NCBI GenBank assembly: GCA_004558205.1
Contig: SFDM01000003.1
Location: 1-64,000, forward strand
Direction: 5' to 3'
Origin: Pyramidobacter piscolens
GTDB taxonomy: Bacteria > Synergistota > Synergistia > Synergistales > Dethiosulfovibrionaceae
Length of the DNA: 64,000 bases
The position numbers and the translations under genes are program-made. Shown here piece by piece: positions 1-7,483 of the stretch. Numbering within the stretch: the stretch's first letter is position 1; each line of letters starts with the position of its first letter. The notes beneath the pieces were generated by a model. It was not told the origin of the DNA and ran no database searches. It saw only the letters and a list, made by a program, of their open reading frames with translations.

Positions 1-188
1 CGGAGGAATTTCAGGAGCAGTCATTCATAACAACATGTAAAAAAACGGGTGAGAAACCGGGAGGGGGTTTTGATTTAAAAGTGTTGTAAACCCTTTCCGA
101 GAAAGGAAAAGACTTGAAAAATAATCTCGCCGAGCGCCGCCATTTTTTCACAAAACATCTTGAAGCTTCATGAAACATGGATCACCTT

Positions 189-213
189 AAACCCCGCTAA
201 ATGCGGGGTTTTT
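189..213. terminator. Intrinsic terminator upstream of the integrase
   Basis: A 9-bp stem (AAACCCCGC / GCGGGGTTT) with a 5-nt loop is followed by a short T run. It could work in both directions because both flanks are A/T runs. I find no gene in 1-188, so the transcript it ends probably starts left of the window. Confidence 0.75.
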
Positions 214-268
214 CTGTTATAATGCGTCTGTAGGGACATGTCGAAAAACCTTTTAGGATGTGTTAAAA

Positions 269-326
269 CTGTGAGTGAATCTGTGAGTGAAAAAACTCAT
301 TTAAAAAATGGACTTTTTACTCACAG
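269..326. repeat. CTGTGAGTGAA direct repeats plus an inverted copy before int
   Basis: CTGTGAGTGAA occurs at 269-279 and 281-291 (12-bp period), and its 8-bp inverted core ACTCACAG is at 319-326. Repeats of this kind just upstream of a phage-type integrase are often recombinase arm sites or operators. That role is inference. Confidence 0.5.
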
Positions 327-353
327 CTTAGCTTGTGAAGCTGGGTAATTACT

Positions 354-1529
354 GTGTTGACGAAGATTGTGATAGACAGAATGGCCGCGAAAGACCGTGA
401 CTATATGGTCCAGGACTCGCCGAACCTCTTCTTAGAATCTATCGAACCAGGAAAAAGAAGTGGATCTTCCGCGGGCGGATTGGCGGGAAAGAAAGCCAGA
501 TAACCCAGGGCGAGTGGCCGTCGATGAGGGTAATGGAAGCGCGGCGCGCTCGTGATGACCGGCTCATGAATATCCAGTCGGGCGGATCGGGGGAACTTGT
601 CACCTTTCGGTCCATCGCCGACGACTGGATCAAAGAACGCTGCGCGGGCAAAGTGTCTGAAAGCGTTGCCTATTACACGAAACTGCGGCTCAGCTATGTG
701 CCCGATCTGCTGGACAGGCCTGTGAGCGTGATCACTCGCCCCGAAGTTGTGGCGGCGCTGCGCGCTGTGAGTGCAGACAGATCCGCAGAGACCGCCCGGC
801 GGACGGCCATGGTGGTGAAGATGGTCTTTGATTATGCCGTCGACATAGGCGAGGTGCAAGAGCCGCATTGCGCCCAAAACCTTGCCAGGGCGCTGCCTTC
901 CTATGAGCCGGAGATTTGTATCAATCCACAACCCTGACGAAATAGGGACGCTCCTGCGCGTCGTGGAGCGCATTTCAGGTTACTATGTCCGCCGGGGCCT
1001 CCAGACAGTTGCCTATACCTTCGTTAGGTCTGGGGAGCTGAGAGCCGCTCAGTGGAAAGAGATTGACTGGACGTCGGCGACGTGGAACATACCCGCTGAT
1101 CACACGGAGATGAAGCGAGATCACGTTGTGCCTCTGTCACGGCAAATGGCAGAGCTTTTGAGGGACGTGGCTCTGCACGGTGATTCGTCGCCGGAAGCGC
1201 TGGTCTTCCCCTCGCCGCGTGGCGGCGCGATGATAGGACGGTCCTCCATGATTGTAGCGCTCTATGCGCTACAAAAACTGCCTGATTTGGTGAGGCCTAA
1301 AGAAATGTCTGTTCATGGTTTTCGGAGTATGGCAAACACGCTCCTGAATGAACGCGGGGGGAACAGAGACGCCATTGAGCGACAGCTCTTGCACTGGGAG
1401 GAGAGCAGCGTCAGAAGCGCCTACAACAAGACTGAATACATCGACGTCCGTCGCGAGATGATGCAGTGGTACGCCGATGCATTGGACGCGCTGCGCGACG
1501 GACAGCCGCTGCCGAGCAAGCCGGCATAA
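354..1529 (+). pseudogene. P4-type tyrosine recombinase (integrase), broken by two frameshifts
   Basis: Site-specific recombinase of the prophage P4 integrase family, which inserts genetic elements. Three frames together give one continuous family-like protein of about 390 residues, the normal length. The first runs from GTG 354 (MLTKIVIDRMAAKDRDYMVQ) to about 438. The second covers about 440-915, with the DUF4102-type and core-binding domains. The third runs from about 915 to 1529 and is the catalytic domain. The catalytic domain looks intact: GELR arginine, HGFR box, a QLLHWEES histidine/tryptophan region, and the tyrosine in SAYNKTEY. The breaks, near 438-440 (one base missing) and 905-925, separate N-terminal DNA binding from catalysis, so the enzyme is probably dead. 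Sequence error is possible but two in one gene is suspicious. It marks an old integration event. Confidence 0.85.
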
Positions 1530-1534
1530 ATATA

Positions 1535-1575
1535 AGCCCCGCGAACAATGAGTTTTCTCGATGTTCGCGGGGCTT
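1535..1575. terminator. Terminator after the integrase remnant
   Basis: Strong 14-bp stem (AAGCCCCGCGAACA / TGTTCGCGGGGCTT) with a 14-nt loop, starting 6 bases after the integrase stop codon. The T tract is poor on the + side. It also faces the helicase fragment that converges from the right. Confidence 0.75.
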
Positions 1576-1606
1576 GTTATGTTATAATCCTCTCGTTGTC
1601 GCACTT

Positions 1607-1810
1607 CTAACCTGGCAACAGGAAGGCGGCCAGGGTCAAGTTGAAACACGTGGCCAGCACTTTTTCTTTGGATTTTTTCTTCTTTATTGCTTCTGCTAAA
1701 ATACGCGCCCGGGTCATAAGGACGACGGTTTTTCCCGATCCAGCCACTCCCCAGAGGATAGGGTGCCCCGAGTTCATTGATCTTGCCGAGCGTTCCTGTT
1801 CCCGGTCTAG
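1607..1810 (-). pseudogene. Fragment of a superfamily I (UvrD/RecD-like) helicase
   Basis: About 67 residues read LDREQERSARSMNSGHP, then a perfect Walker A (GVAGSGKT), then VLATCFNLTLAAFLLPG and a stop. This is the first block of a UvrD-type helicase or related NTPase that normally runs several hundred residues, so everything after motif I/Ia is missing. It begins at the very codon where the rsbW-like gene ends, and no start codon or ribosome site precedes the homologous region. It sits between the broken integrase and the regulatory operon and is probably debris of the same mobile element. Confidence 0.65.
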
Positions 1811-2220
1811 AGAGAGAGTTTTTTCTTGATGCAGAGGATGTTCTGCCCGTCCTTGTATTCGTAGGCGATCTCGTCCATGCTTTTCTTTACCAGGTAGATG
1901 CCGAAGCCGCCGGCCTCGCGTTCCTCCAGAGGGGCGTTGAGGTCGGGGTCCTTCATTTGGAGCGGGTCGTAGGGGACACCCTTGTCGATGAAGGTGATGA
2001 CGACGCGCAGGGGCGCTTCCGCCACCTCCACGCGAACGCTGGCGGGACCGACCTCCGGATTGTAGGCGTAGCGGGCGATGTTGGAAAACAGCTCGTCGAT
2101 GGCGATGTCGATCTGCGCCTACGCCTTCATGGGGCAGCCGAGAGCTTCCAGTTCCGCGTCTACAAAGGCCGTCACCCTTTCGATGTTTTCCACTGTGGCG
2201 TCGATGGATAATTCTTTCAT
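1807..2220 (-). pseudogene. rsbW: RsbW-like anti-sigma factor kinase with an in-frame amber codon
   Basis: Cytoplasmic HATPase_c serine kinase that would bind a sigma factor or phosphorylate its STAS partner. From ATG 2220 the frame reads MKELSIDATVENIERVTAFV and on to CPMKA, meets TAG at 2119-2121 (codon 34), then continues for 103 codons with the N-box (AIDELFSNIARYAY), G1 box (FIDKGVPYDP) and G2 box (GGFGIYLVKKS) all intact. Full length of 137 codons is normal for the family. CAG to TAG is a one-base change. The start overlaps the phosphatase stop as ATGA, so it is translationally coupled to it. TAG is used as an ordinary stop by other genes here. Without readthrough the kinase is lost, and internal restart could give only a 74-residue C-terminal piece. 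Confidence 0.8.
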
Positions 2221-4055
2221 GTCCTTTCATCTCCCAAATAATGAAATGCCAGCATCGTGATGTCGTCGAACTGTGGAGCGTCGCCGGCAAAAGCGTCCAC
2301 ATCCGCCTTGAGGCTGTCGCACAGCGACTTCATATCGCCGCCGTCTATTCCGCACAGCGTGGAAAGCAGCCGCGGGTCGCCGAAAAACTCGTCTTTCCTG
2401 TTTGTCGCCTCGGTCACGCCGTCGGTATAGAGGAAAATGACGTCCCCCGGCGAAAGGTCAAGCCTCTGCACGCGATACTTGATCCCCTCCGTGTCCGCCA
2501 GCACGAGACCGCTGCGCCCCTTCAGCCAGCCCCATACCCCGTCCTTCCGGAGGAGCGGCGGGTTATGCCCCGCGTTGCAGTAGTCCACGCGGCCGGTTTT
2601 CAGGTCGATAAAACCCATCCAGGCGGTCACGAACATGCCCGCCTCGTTGCCCTCGCAGAGCTTCTGGTTGGCGCGGGTAAAGACTTCGTTGACCTCCATG
2701 CCCGCCTCGGCGCAGCTTTTGAGCATGGTCTTGGCGGTCATCATAAACATGGCGGCGGGAATGCCCTTTCCAGAAACGTCCGCAATAAGGATGATAAGCT
2801 TGTCCCCGCCCAGCAGGTAGAAATCGTAGAAGTCGCCGCCAACTTCCTTCGCCGTGTCCATACGGGCATAAATGTCGAAGTCCCTCCTGTCGGGATAGGG
2901 CGGAAACACCGAGGGCAGCGCCGCGTGCTGGATCGCCTTGGCGTATTCCAGCTCCTGGTCGATACGGGCTTCCGCCTCCGCGATGTACCGCTTCAAGGCG
3001 TCCACGGTGGCGTTGATGCCATCGGACAAATGGGCGAATTCCTCGCTGCTGCGCACGTTCACCGAAACGCTCAGATCACCGTCGGTTATTTGCGACAGCG
3101 CGGCATTGACCCGGCGTATGTCGTCCACGATAAGCTTCCGGATGAGATAGTAGATGATGGCGAACAGCGCCAGGAATACCACGATCTCCATCGCCGTGGT
3201 CACGCCCACGGACACGTTGCGGGACAGCACGGCCTCGCTCTGGGGCATGACGGCGGTGATATAGTAGCCCTCGGAAACCACATACATACAATAGGATGGC
3301 TCGCCGTAGACCCTGGCGGCAAACCACTCGCCCTCCGGCATGGTTTCCCGGTCTATCCAGATGCCCGTCACCCCAAGGTTTTTTCCTTCGTTGCCCCTGC
3401 GGTCGCTGACGATGTTCCAGTTCTCGTCGCAGATGACGATACAGCCCTCCTCGCCGACGTGGCGATTGCGGGTGACACCCACCACCTGGCCGTCGATATC
3501 CTGCTGAAAACGCTTCGCGTCATAGCCCACCTGGACGAAGCCTCCGCCCGCCAGGGCGGCGCCGGCGTATTTCCGGGAAATACTGGCGTCGTAGGAGATG
3601 GGCTGGTAGCCCTGAACGTATTCCCTTTCCCCGCGCAGCAGCACCATGAAGGCCGAGGCCTGTTCACCCACGGACATGTCGTAGCCGACAAAGCTCGCGT
3701 TGGTGCTGGCGTCGATAAAGCCCCGCCCGTCGACGCGGTTGATCTCCGCCACGCCGTATTCCCTCGCGATCGCGGCCAATGCGGCGGAGTCCGCATCCGG
3801 AGCGCCGTCCAGGCGCGAAGCGATGATGCGGGTCAGCGCCAGCAGGTTTTTGTCTGAGGCGTCGATGATGTCCTGCCGCACGTCGATGATGTTCAGCCGC
3901 AGCAGCTCCACGGCGTTGTTCTCCGACAGCCGGGTCTGCAGCACCCACAGAAAAGCCGTCGTCACCAGAAACGCTGCCGCCACGCAGGCAAGCAGCCATT
4001 TTTGAAACGCCCTTGAGAGCCGCTGAGGCGCAGTTCCGCTGTTCTTCGCCTTCAC
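2217..4055 (-). CDS. Membrane-bound PP2C-type (SpoIIE/RsbU) serine phosphatase with HAMP domain
   Basis: Sensor phosphatase that would dephosphorylate the STAS antagonist encoded just upstream and so release a sigma factor. Layout: transmembrane segment about 20-40, extracytoplasmic sensor region (double Cache-like) about 41-285, second transmembrane segment about 285-305, HAMP about 308-362, short helical linker, PP2C domain about 390-608. Metal-binding acidic residues are visible in VGGDFYD, DVSGKG, YTDGVTEA and QFDDITML. I chose GTG 4055 because a GGGAGG site lies 8 bases upstream; a TTG at 4082 overlapping the STAS stop is the alternative. The gene looks complete although its downstream partner kinase is broken, so its output may now go elsewhere. 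Confidence 0.85.
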   Translation of the reverse strand: MKAKNSGTAPQRLSRAFQKWLLACVAAAFLVTTAFLWVLQTRLSENNAVELLRLNIIDVRQDIIDASDKNLLALTRIIASRLDGAPDADSAALAAIAREYGVAEINRVDGRGFIDASTNASFVGYDMSVGEQASAFMVLLRGEREYVQGYQPISYDASISRKYAGAALAGGGFVQVGYDAKRFQQDIDGQVVGVTRNRHVGEEGCIVICDENWNIVSDRRGNEGKNLGVTGIWIDRETMPEGEWFAARVYGEPSYCMYVVSEGYYITAVMPQSEAVLSRNVSVGVTTAMEIVVFLALFAIIYYLIRKLIVDDIRRVNAALSQITDGDLSVSVNVRSSEEFAHLSDGINATVDALKRYIAEAEARIDQELEYAKAIQHAALPSVFPPYPDRRDFDIYARMDTAKEVGGDFYDFYLLGGDKLIILIADVSGKGIPAAMFMMTAKTMLKSCAEAGMEVNEVFTRANQKLCEGNEAGMFVTAWMGFIDLKTGRVDYCNAGHNPPLLRKDGVWGWLKGRSGLVLADTEGIKYRVQRLDLSPGDVIFLYTDGVTEATNRKDEFFGDPRLLSTLCGIDGGDMKSLCDSLKADVDAFAGDAPQFDDITMLAFHYLGDERT

Positions 4056-4074
4056 CGCCGTCGCCTCCCTGCGC

Positions 4075-4371
4075 TCATTCAACCGTCAGAATGTCGATAA
4101 AGCCCGTCACCTCAAAGACTTCCATGATGGTCTCGTTGACGTGGCGGACCACCATGCGTCCCTGCCGGTTCATGACCTTTTGCGCGCCGCTGAGGACGCG
4201 CAGCCCCGCTGAGGACATGTAGGCCAGATCCGCCAGGTCCAGTATCAGCTCGGCGGCGCCGGCGACGCTCTGCTTCAGTTCCGCCTCCAAAAGCGGCGCC
4301 GTGTTTGTGTCCAGCCGCCCCTCCAGCGCGAGGGTCAGCGTGCTGCCGTTTTGCGTTTTGGTAATTTTCAT
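4075..4371 (-). CDS. STAS-domain anti-sigma factor antagonist (SpoIIAA/RsbV type)
   Basis: A 98-residue single STAS domain. The phosphorylatable serine lies in the conserved LAYMSSAGLRVL loop (about residue 56). In this family the unphosphorylated form sequesters the anti-sigma kinase and the phosphorylated form releases it. It is the first gene of the three-gene partner-switch operon (STAS, phosphatase, kinase). Start ATG 4371 is favoured by a GGTG just upstream and by the family-typical MKITKTQNGSTL start; in-frame GTGs at 4380 and 4383 would add three or four residues. No sigma factor gene is nearby, so the target is unknown. Confidence 0.9.
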   Translation of the reverse strand: MKITKTQNGSTLTLALEGRLDTNTAPLLEAELKQSVAGAAELILDLADLAYMSSAGLRVLSGAQKVMNRQGRMVVRHVNETIMEVFEVTGFIDILTVE

Positions 4372-4526
4372 GTTTTTCACCACTTTTATCCAAAATAAAA
4401 AAGCCGCAAGAGGATGGCGCTAAAAAATTGACATAGAGCAATCCCCCTCAATCCGAGAGGTGGTTCAAGCACCCTCAAATAAAGGGGGATGGGAACAGGG
4501 CAAAGATAACCGGCCTGCCTGAGGCA

Positions 4527-4557
4527 GTCGGGGACCGCTTCACGCTCGGCCCCCGAC
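4527..4557. other. GC-rich hairpin in the 4372-4636 gap
   Basis: GTCGGGG-A-CCG pairs with CGG-C-CCCCGAC around a 9-nt loop, and a second GC-rich imperfect palindrome follows near 4580-4605. It lies downstream of the Nif11 peptide gene (which reads leftward) and upstream of the STAS gene. It may end the peptide mRNA, but no U run follows on the - strand. Nothing else is recognisable in this 265-base gap. Confidence 0.35.
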
Positions 4558-4636
4558 CGTTATTTTACCTGCCGCCGGAGAGCCCGGCCGCTGCGGCCCG
4601 GCCTCCGTCCTAAACTCGCTTCTTCGAAATCAGAGC

Positions 4637-4849
4637 CTACATTGGGGCCCCGGCAGCCATGGACAGGTCGCCGTCGGAAACCCGCTTCTTCAGATCCTCC
4701 CGCAGCGCCGTCAACTCCTCCGCGCTTATCTCGTAGCCCCGTTCCTTCAGCGCGCTCACGCCCGCTTCGGCGGACAGGGACATCAGCTGATCGGCAAAGG
4801 CCTTGTCCTGACCCAGAAAGGCCATTAAACCCTCTGTGTTCTTCTTCAT
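4637..4849 (-). CDS. Nif11-type RiPP leader peptide, nearly coreless
   Basis: A 70-residue peptide. It has an N-terminal helical region (TEGLMAFLGQDKAFADQLMS), then ALKERGYEISAEELTALREDL, then an SMAAG site and only APM. The middle matches the Nif11/nitrile-hydratase-like leader family, whose leader is cut after a Gly-Gly-like site by a C39 peptidase during export. Start ATG 4849 has a near-perfect ribosome site (AGGAGGTGA). The usual core (tens of residues rich in Cys, Ser or Thr) is absent, so it is either a truncated precursor or a leader used on its own. Two exporter genes of the matching NHLM type lie just upstream on the same strand. No modifying enzyme is nearby. Confidence 0.7.
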   Translation of the reverse strand: MKKNTEGLMAFLGQDKAFADQLMSLSAEAGVSALKERGYEISAEELTALREDLKKRVSDGDLSMAAGAPM

Positions 4850-5014
4850 GGTATCACCTCCTTCCTTGTAAAACATATAAGATTAATTCCCTATTAAAAT
4901 GATGAATGCCGGCCGATGGGCATCTCTGGAGTTAAGCTGTTCAGTGGGTAATCAGTAAAGACGTTCACCCACGTTACAGCGCGAACCAATGAAGCGCGCT
5001 GCAGAGACGCAGTC

Positions 5015-5283
5015 TCAAGCCTTCCCGGTTCCAAACAATTCCTCTACGCGGCTGTAATCGGCCGCGGCGCCCTCCATCAGGGCGGTACCCCTTTCGTGAA
5101 GCGCTTTCAGTGCCGCCTCGCGGCGCGTGCGCGTTTCAGGCGGCCATTTCTCGTAGCGAATCATGTTTTCCGCCGCGCTTTCCATCTTTCCCTCGGGCCC
5201 ACGCCCAAGGCCGCCAGAATGCCCCGGAGGCGTGCCAGCGTGTCCTGAGGAAGCGCTTCCTTGTACATAATCGTGTCGTCCAC
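5015..5283 (-). pseudogene. Small unrecognised gene split by a frameshift
   Basis: From GTG 5283, preceded by AAGGAGG with 7-nt spacing, the frame reads MDDTIMYKEALPQDTLARLR and stops at 5161 after 40 codons. A second frame takes over near 5200 (GPEGKMESAAENMIRYEKW) and continues to a stop at 5015. Joined by a one-base shift they give one helical, charged protein of about 90 residues. It lies between the NHLM exporter (17 bases away) and the Nif11 peptide, so it probably belonged to that locus. The first 28 residues vaguely recall the start of YcaO-type proteins, which I cannot support further. Function unknown. Confidence 0.4.
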
Positions 5284-5299
5284 TGCGTGTCCTCCTTCT

Positions 5300-7473
5300 C
5301 TATACCAGATCGAGCCTCTGGCTGGCGGCAATCTTCGCGAAGCAGCCGCCGCGCTGGAGCAGCTGGTCATAGGTGCCTTCCTCCACGATTTTGCCCTTGT
5401 CCAGGACGATGATCCTGTCGCAGGCGGCGACGGTGGTGAGGCGGTGGGCGACGACGACGCGCGTGCAGCGCAGCGCGGCGAGGCCGTCGACGACCTCCTT
5501 CTGCGTCACGTTGTCCAGGGCGCTTGTGGCCTCGTCCATGAGCAGCACCCGGGGCTTTCCGGCAATGGCGCGCGCGATGAGAAGGCGCTGCTTTTGCCCG
5601 CCCGAGACGCCCCCGGTCTCCTGGATCAGGGTCTCCATGCCCATGGGCATTTGCCTGATTTCCTCGTCGATGTGCGCTATGCGCGCCGCCTCCCAGGCGC
5701 CTTCCAGCGTGAGGCCGGGGTTGCTGACGGCGATGTTGTTGAAGATGGAGCCCGGGAAGAGCGTGCCGTTTTGCATGACCACGCCCAGCTGGCGGCGCAG
5801 GGCGCGGGGATTGACCTTGCCGAGCTGGTTGCCTCCATAGCGGATCAGCCCCGTCTTGGGCGTTCCAAAGCCCAGCAGAAGGCGAATCAGCGTGCTTTTT
5901 CCGCATTCGCTCCGCCCGGTCAGCGCCACGTATTCCCTCGCCCGGATGTGCAAATTGACGCCCTCGAGCACCCAGGGCTCCTCGGGGGAATAGCGGAAGT
6001 GGACGTTCTCCAATGTGATCTCGCCCGATATGGGCGCGGGGTTGGGCAGGTCTCCGCATTCCGTGGGCTGGGAAAGCACCGGTTCCGCCAGAGCCAGATA
6101 GGACGCCGCCAGCTCCATCTTCTCGGCGCCGGCCAGCAGCGCCGACACGCTGGCCGCCAGCACGCCCATGGCCGCCTGATAGGCCATAAAGCTACCTGCG
6201 TCCGCGCCGCCTCTCAGGGCGGCGAAAAAAGCGGCGGCGGCGCCGACGGTCAGCATCGCCCTGGAGGGCGTATAGCCCAGCCGGGCGAAACGGTGCTCCT
6301 GGTACCGCGCCCTCAGCGACAGCGCGAAGGAACGGGACCAGTAATCAAAGGCCCGCTTCTGCGCGCCGCTCATTTTGATCTTGGCCACGGCGCGGAGCAG
6401 GGCAGCGAGGCGCTGATCGTCCGTTAGCTCCCGCTCCTGAATGCGCTTTGTCATTTTCACTCGGGCACGGAAGGAAAGGAGGGCGAGCAGGAGGGTGCAC
6501 AGCGTGACGCCAAGGGCCGCGAGCCCCATGGGGGGCGAAAAGAACAGAAAGGGCACGAGGCAGAGCAGCGAAGAGCCGGCGAGCGTGACGCTGAGCGCAC
6601 CGTCGATCAGGTTCTGGGGCAGGTCTTCCCCCTGGGCGATCTTCGTCAGGGCGGCGCTGGAGGAGTAGCGCCTGAAAAAGGACGCCGGCAGGTTCAAAAG
6701 CCGGCGCATCAGCGCCGCGCGCCACTGATAGGCGAGGCGGACGATGGTGTCGCCCAGCAGGGCCTTTTGCAGATAGAAAAGCGCCGTCTGCGTCAGAGTG
6801 AGTCCCAGCAAAAGCGCGCAGACGCCCAGGGCGAGGGCGCCCGCACCGCTGGGCAGGTACAGTGAAAATAGCGCCTTGTTAGCCAGAGGAAGGCCCGCAC
6901 CCAGAAGGCCGATCAGCGCGGCGAGGCCCAGCACGGCGGCCCCGCGTTTGCGGCCGACGCCGCCCAGCAGCCAGGCCAGCGCGTCCCGGCTTGTGACCGT
7001 GCCGGCGGGAAGGGGGCGGAACAGCTCGCAGGCCTCTTCCTCCATCGCCTCGGCCTGGCCGCGCGTGAGCTTGTGCAGGCGTCCCGTGTCGAGATCGATC
7101 CAGTTGAGGCGGCGAAAGCCGGGCGTCAGCGCGAAATAGCGTCCCTGCCTATCCCTGGCGATCATGGGCGCCTGGGCCTGCCTGAAAAAGTCCTTGGAAA
7201 GGGTGATCCGGTGATAGCCGATTTCCCCGTGGTCCATGAGATAATCCAATCCAAATGGTCTTGGAGGGTTTGGGTTTTTCGCGGAAAGTCCATGCCCTCT
7301 ATGCCCTGATCGTAGAGCAGTGCCATCACCGCGCGCCGGGGCTCGCTCCAGGCGGGGTCGAAGACATAGCGCCTGCGCCCGCTCACCGCGCTTTCCAGGC
7401 ACGCCTGGGCGGCGCGAAAGCTGTCGTCGTCGATTTGTCTGCGCTTTGCGGCCTGGTCGTCAAAAAATTCCAT
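5300..7473 (-). pseudogene. NHLM-type bacteriocin exporter ABC protein, frameshifted near its N terminus
   Basis: Membrane ABC exporter of the kind paired with Nif11/NHLP leader peptides. The true start is ATG 7473 with AAGGAGG just upstream; that frame reads MEFFDDQAAKRRQIDDDSFR and on to DFPRKTQTLQDHLD. It then shifts, and LMDHGEIGYHRITLSKDFF continues in another frame to the stop at 5300. The shift coincides with a tandem 5-bp repeat (ATCCA ATCCA on +, 7244-7253); removing one copy restores one frame of about 723 residues. Downstream are about six membrane segments and a nucleotide-binding domain (SGGQKQR signature, LLMDEATSALD Walker B, AHRL switch). Walker A reads GRSECGKST, with Glu where ABC proteins nearly always have Gly. 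Both features point to loss of function. Confidence 0.75.
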
Positions 7474-7483
7474 GGGCCCCTCC

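Noticed and set aside
1..188. Gene or structured RNA at the left edge
   Set aside because: No open frame, ribosome site or recognisable RNA; only a terminator at 189-213 follows.
2119..2121. TAG as a pyrrolysine or recoded codon in rsbW
   Set aside because: Other genes here (hndA, ferredoxin, hflX, trpS) stop at TAG, and no Pyl machinery is visible. A plain nonsense mutation is simpler.
4372..4636. Riboswitch in the gap between the STAS and Nif11 genes
   Set aside because: The hairpins are GC-rich but match no riboswitch core I know, and no gene start follows at the right distance.
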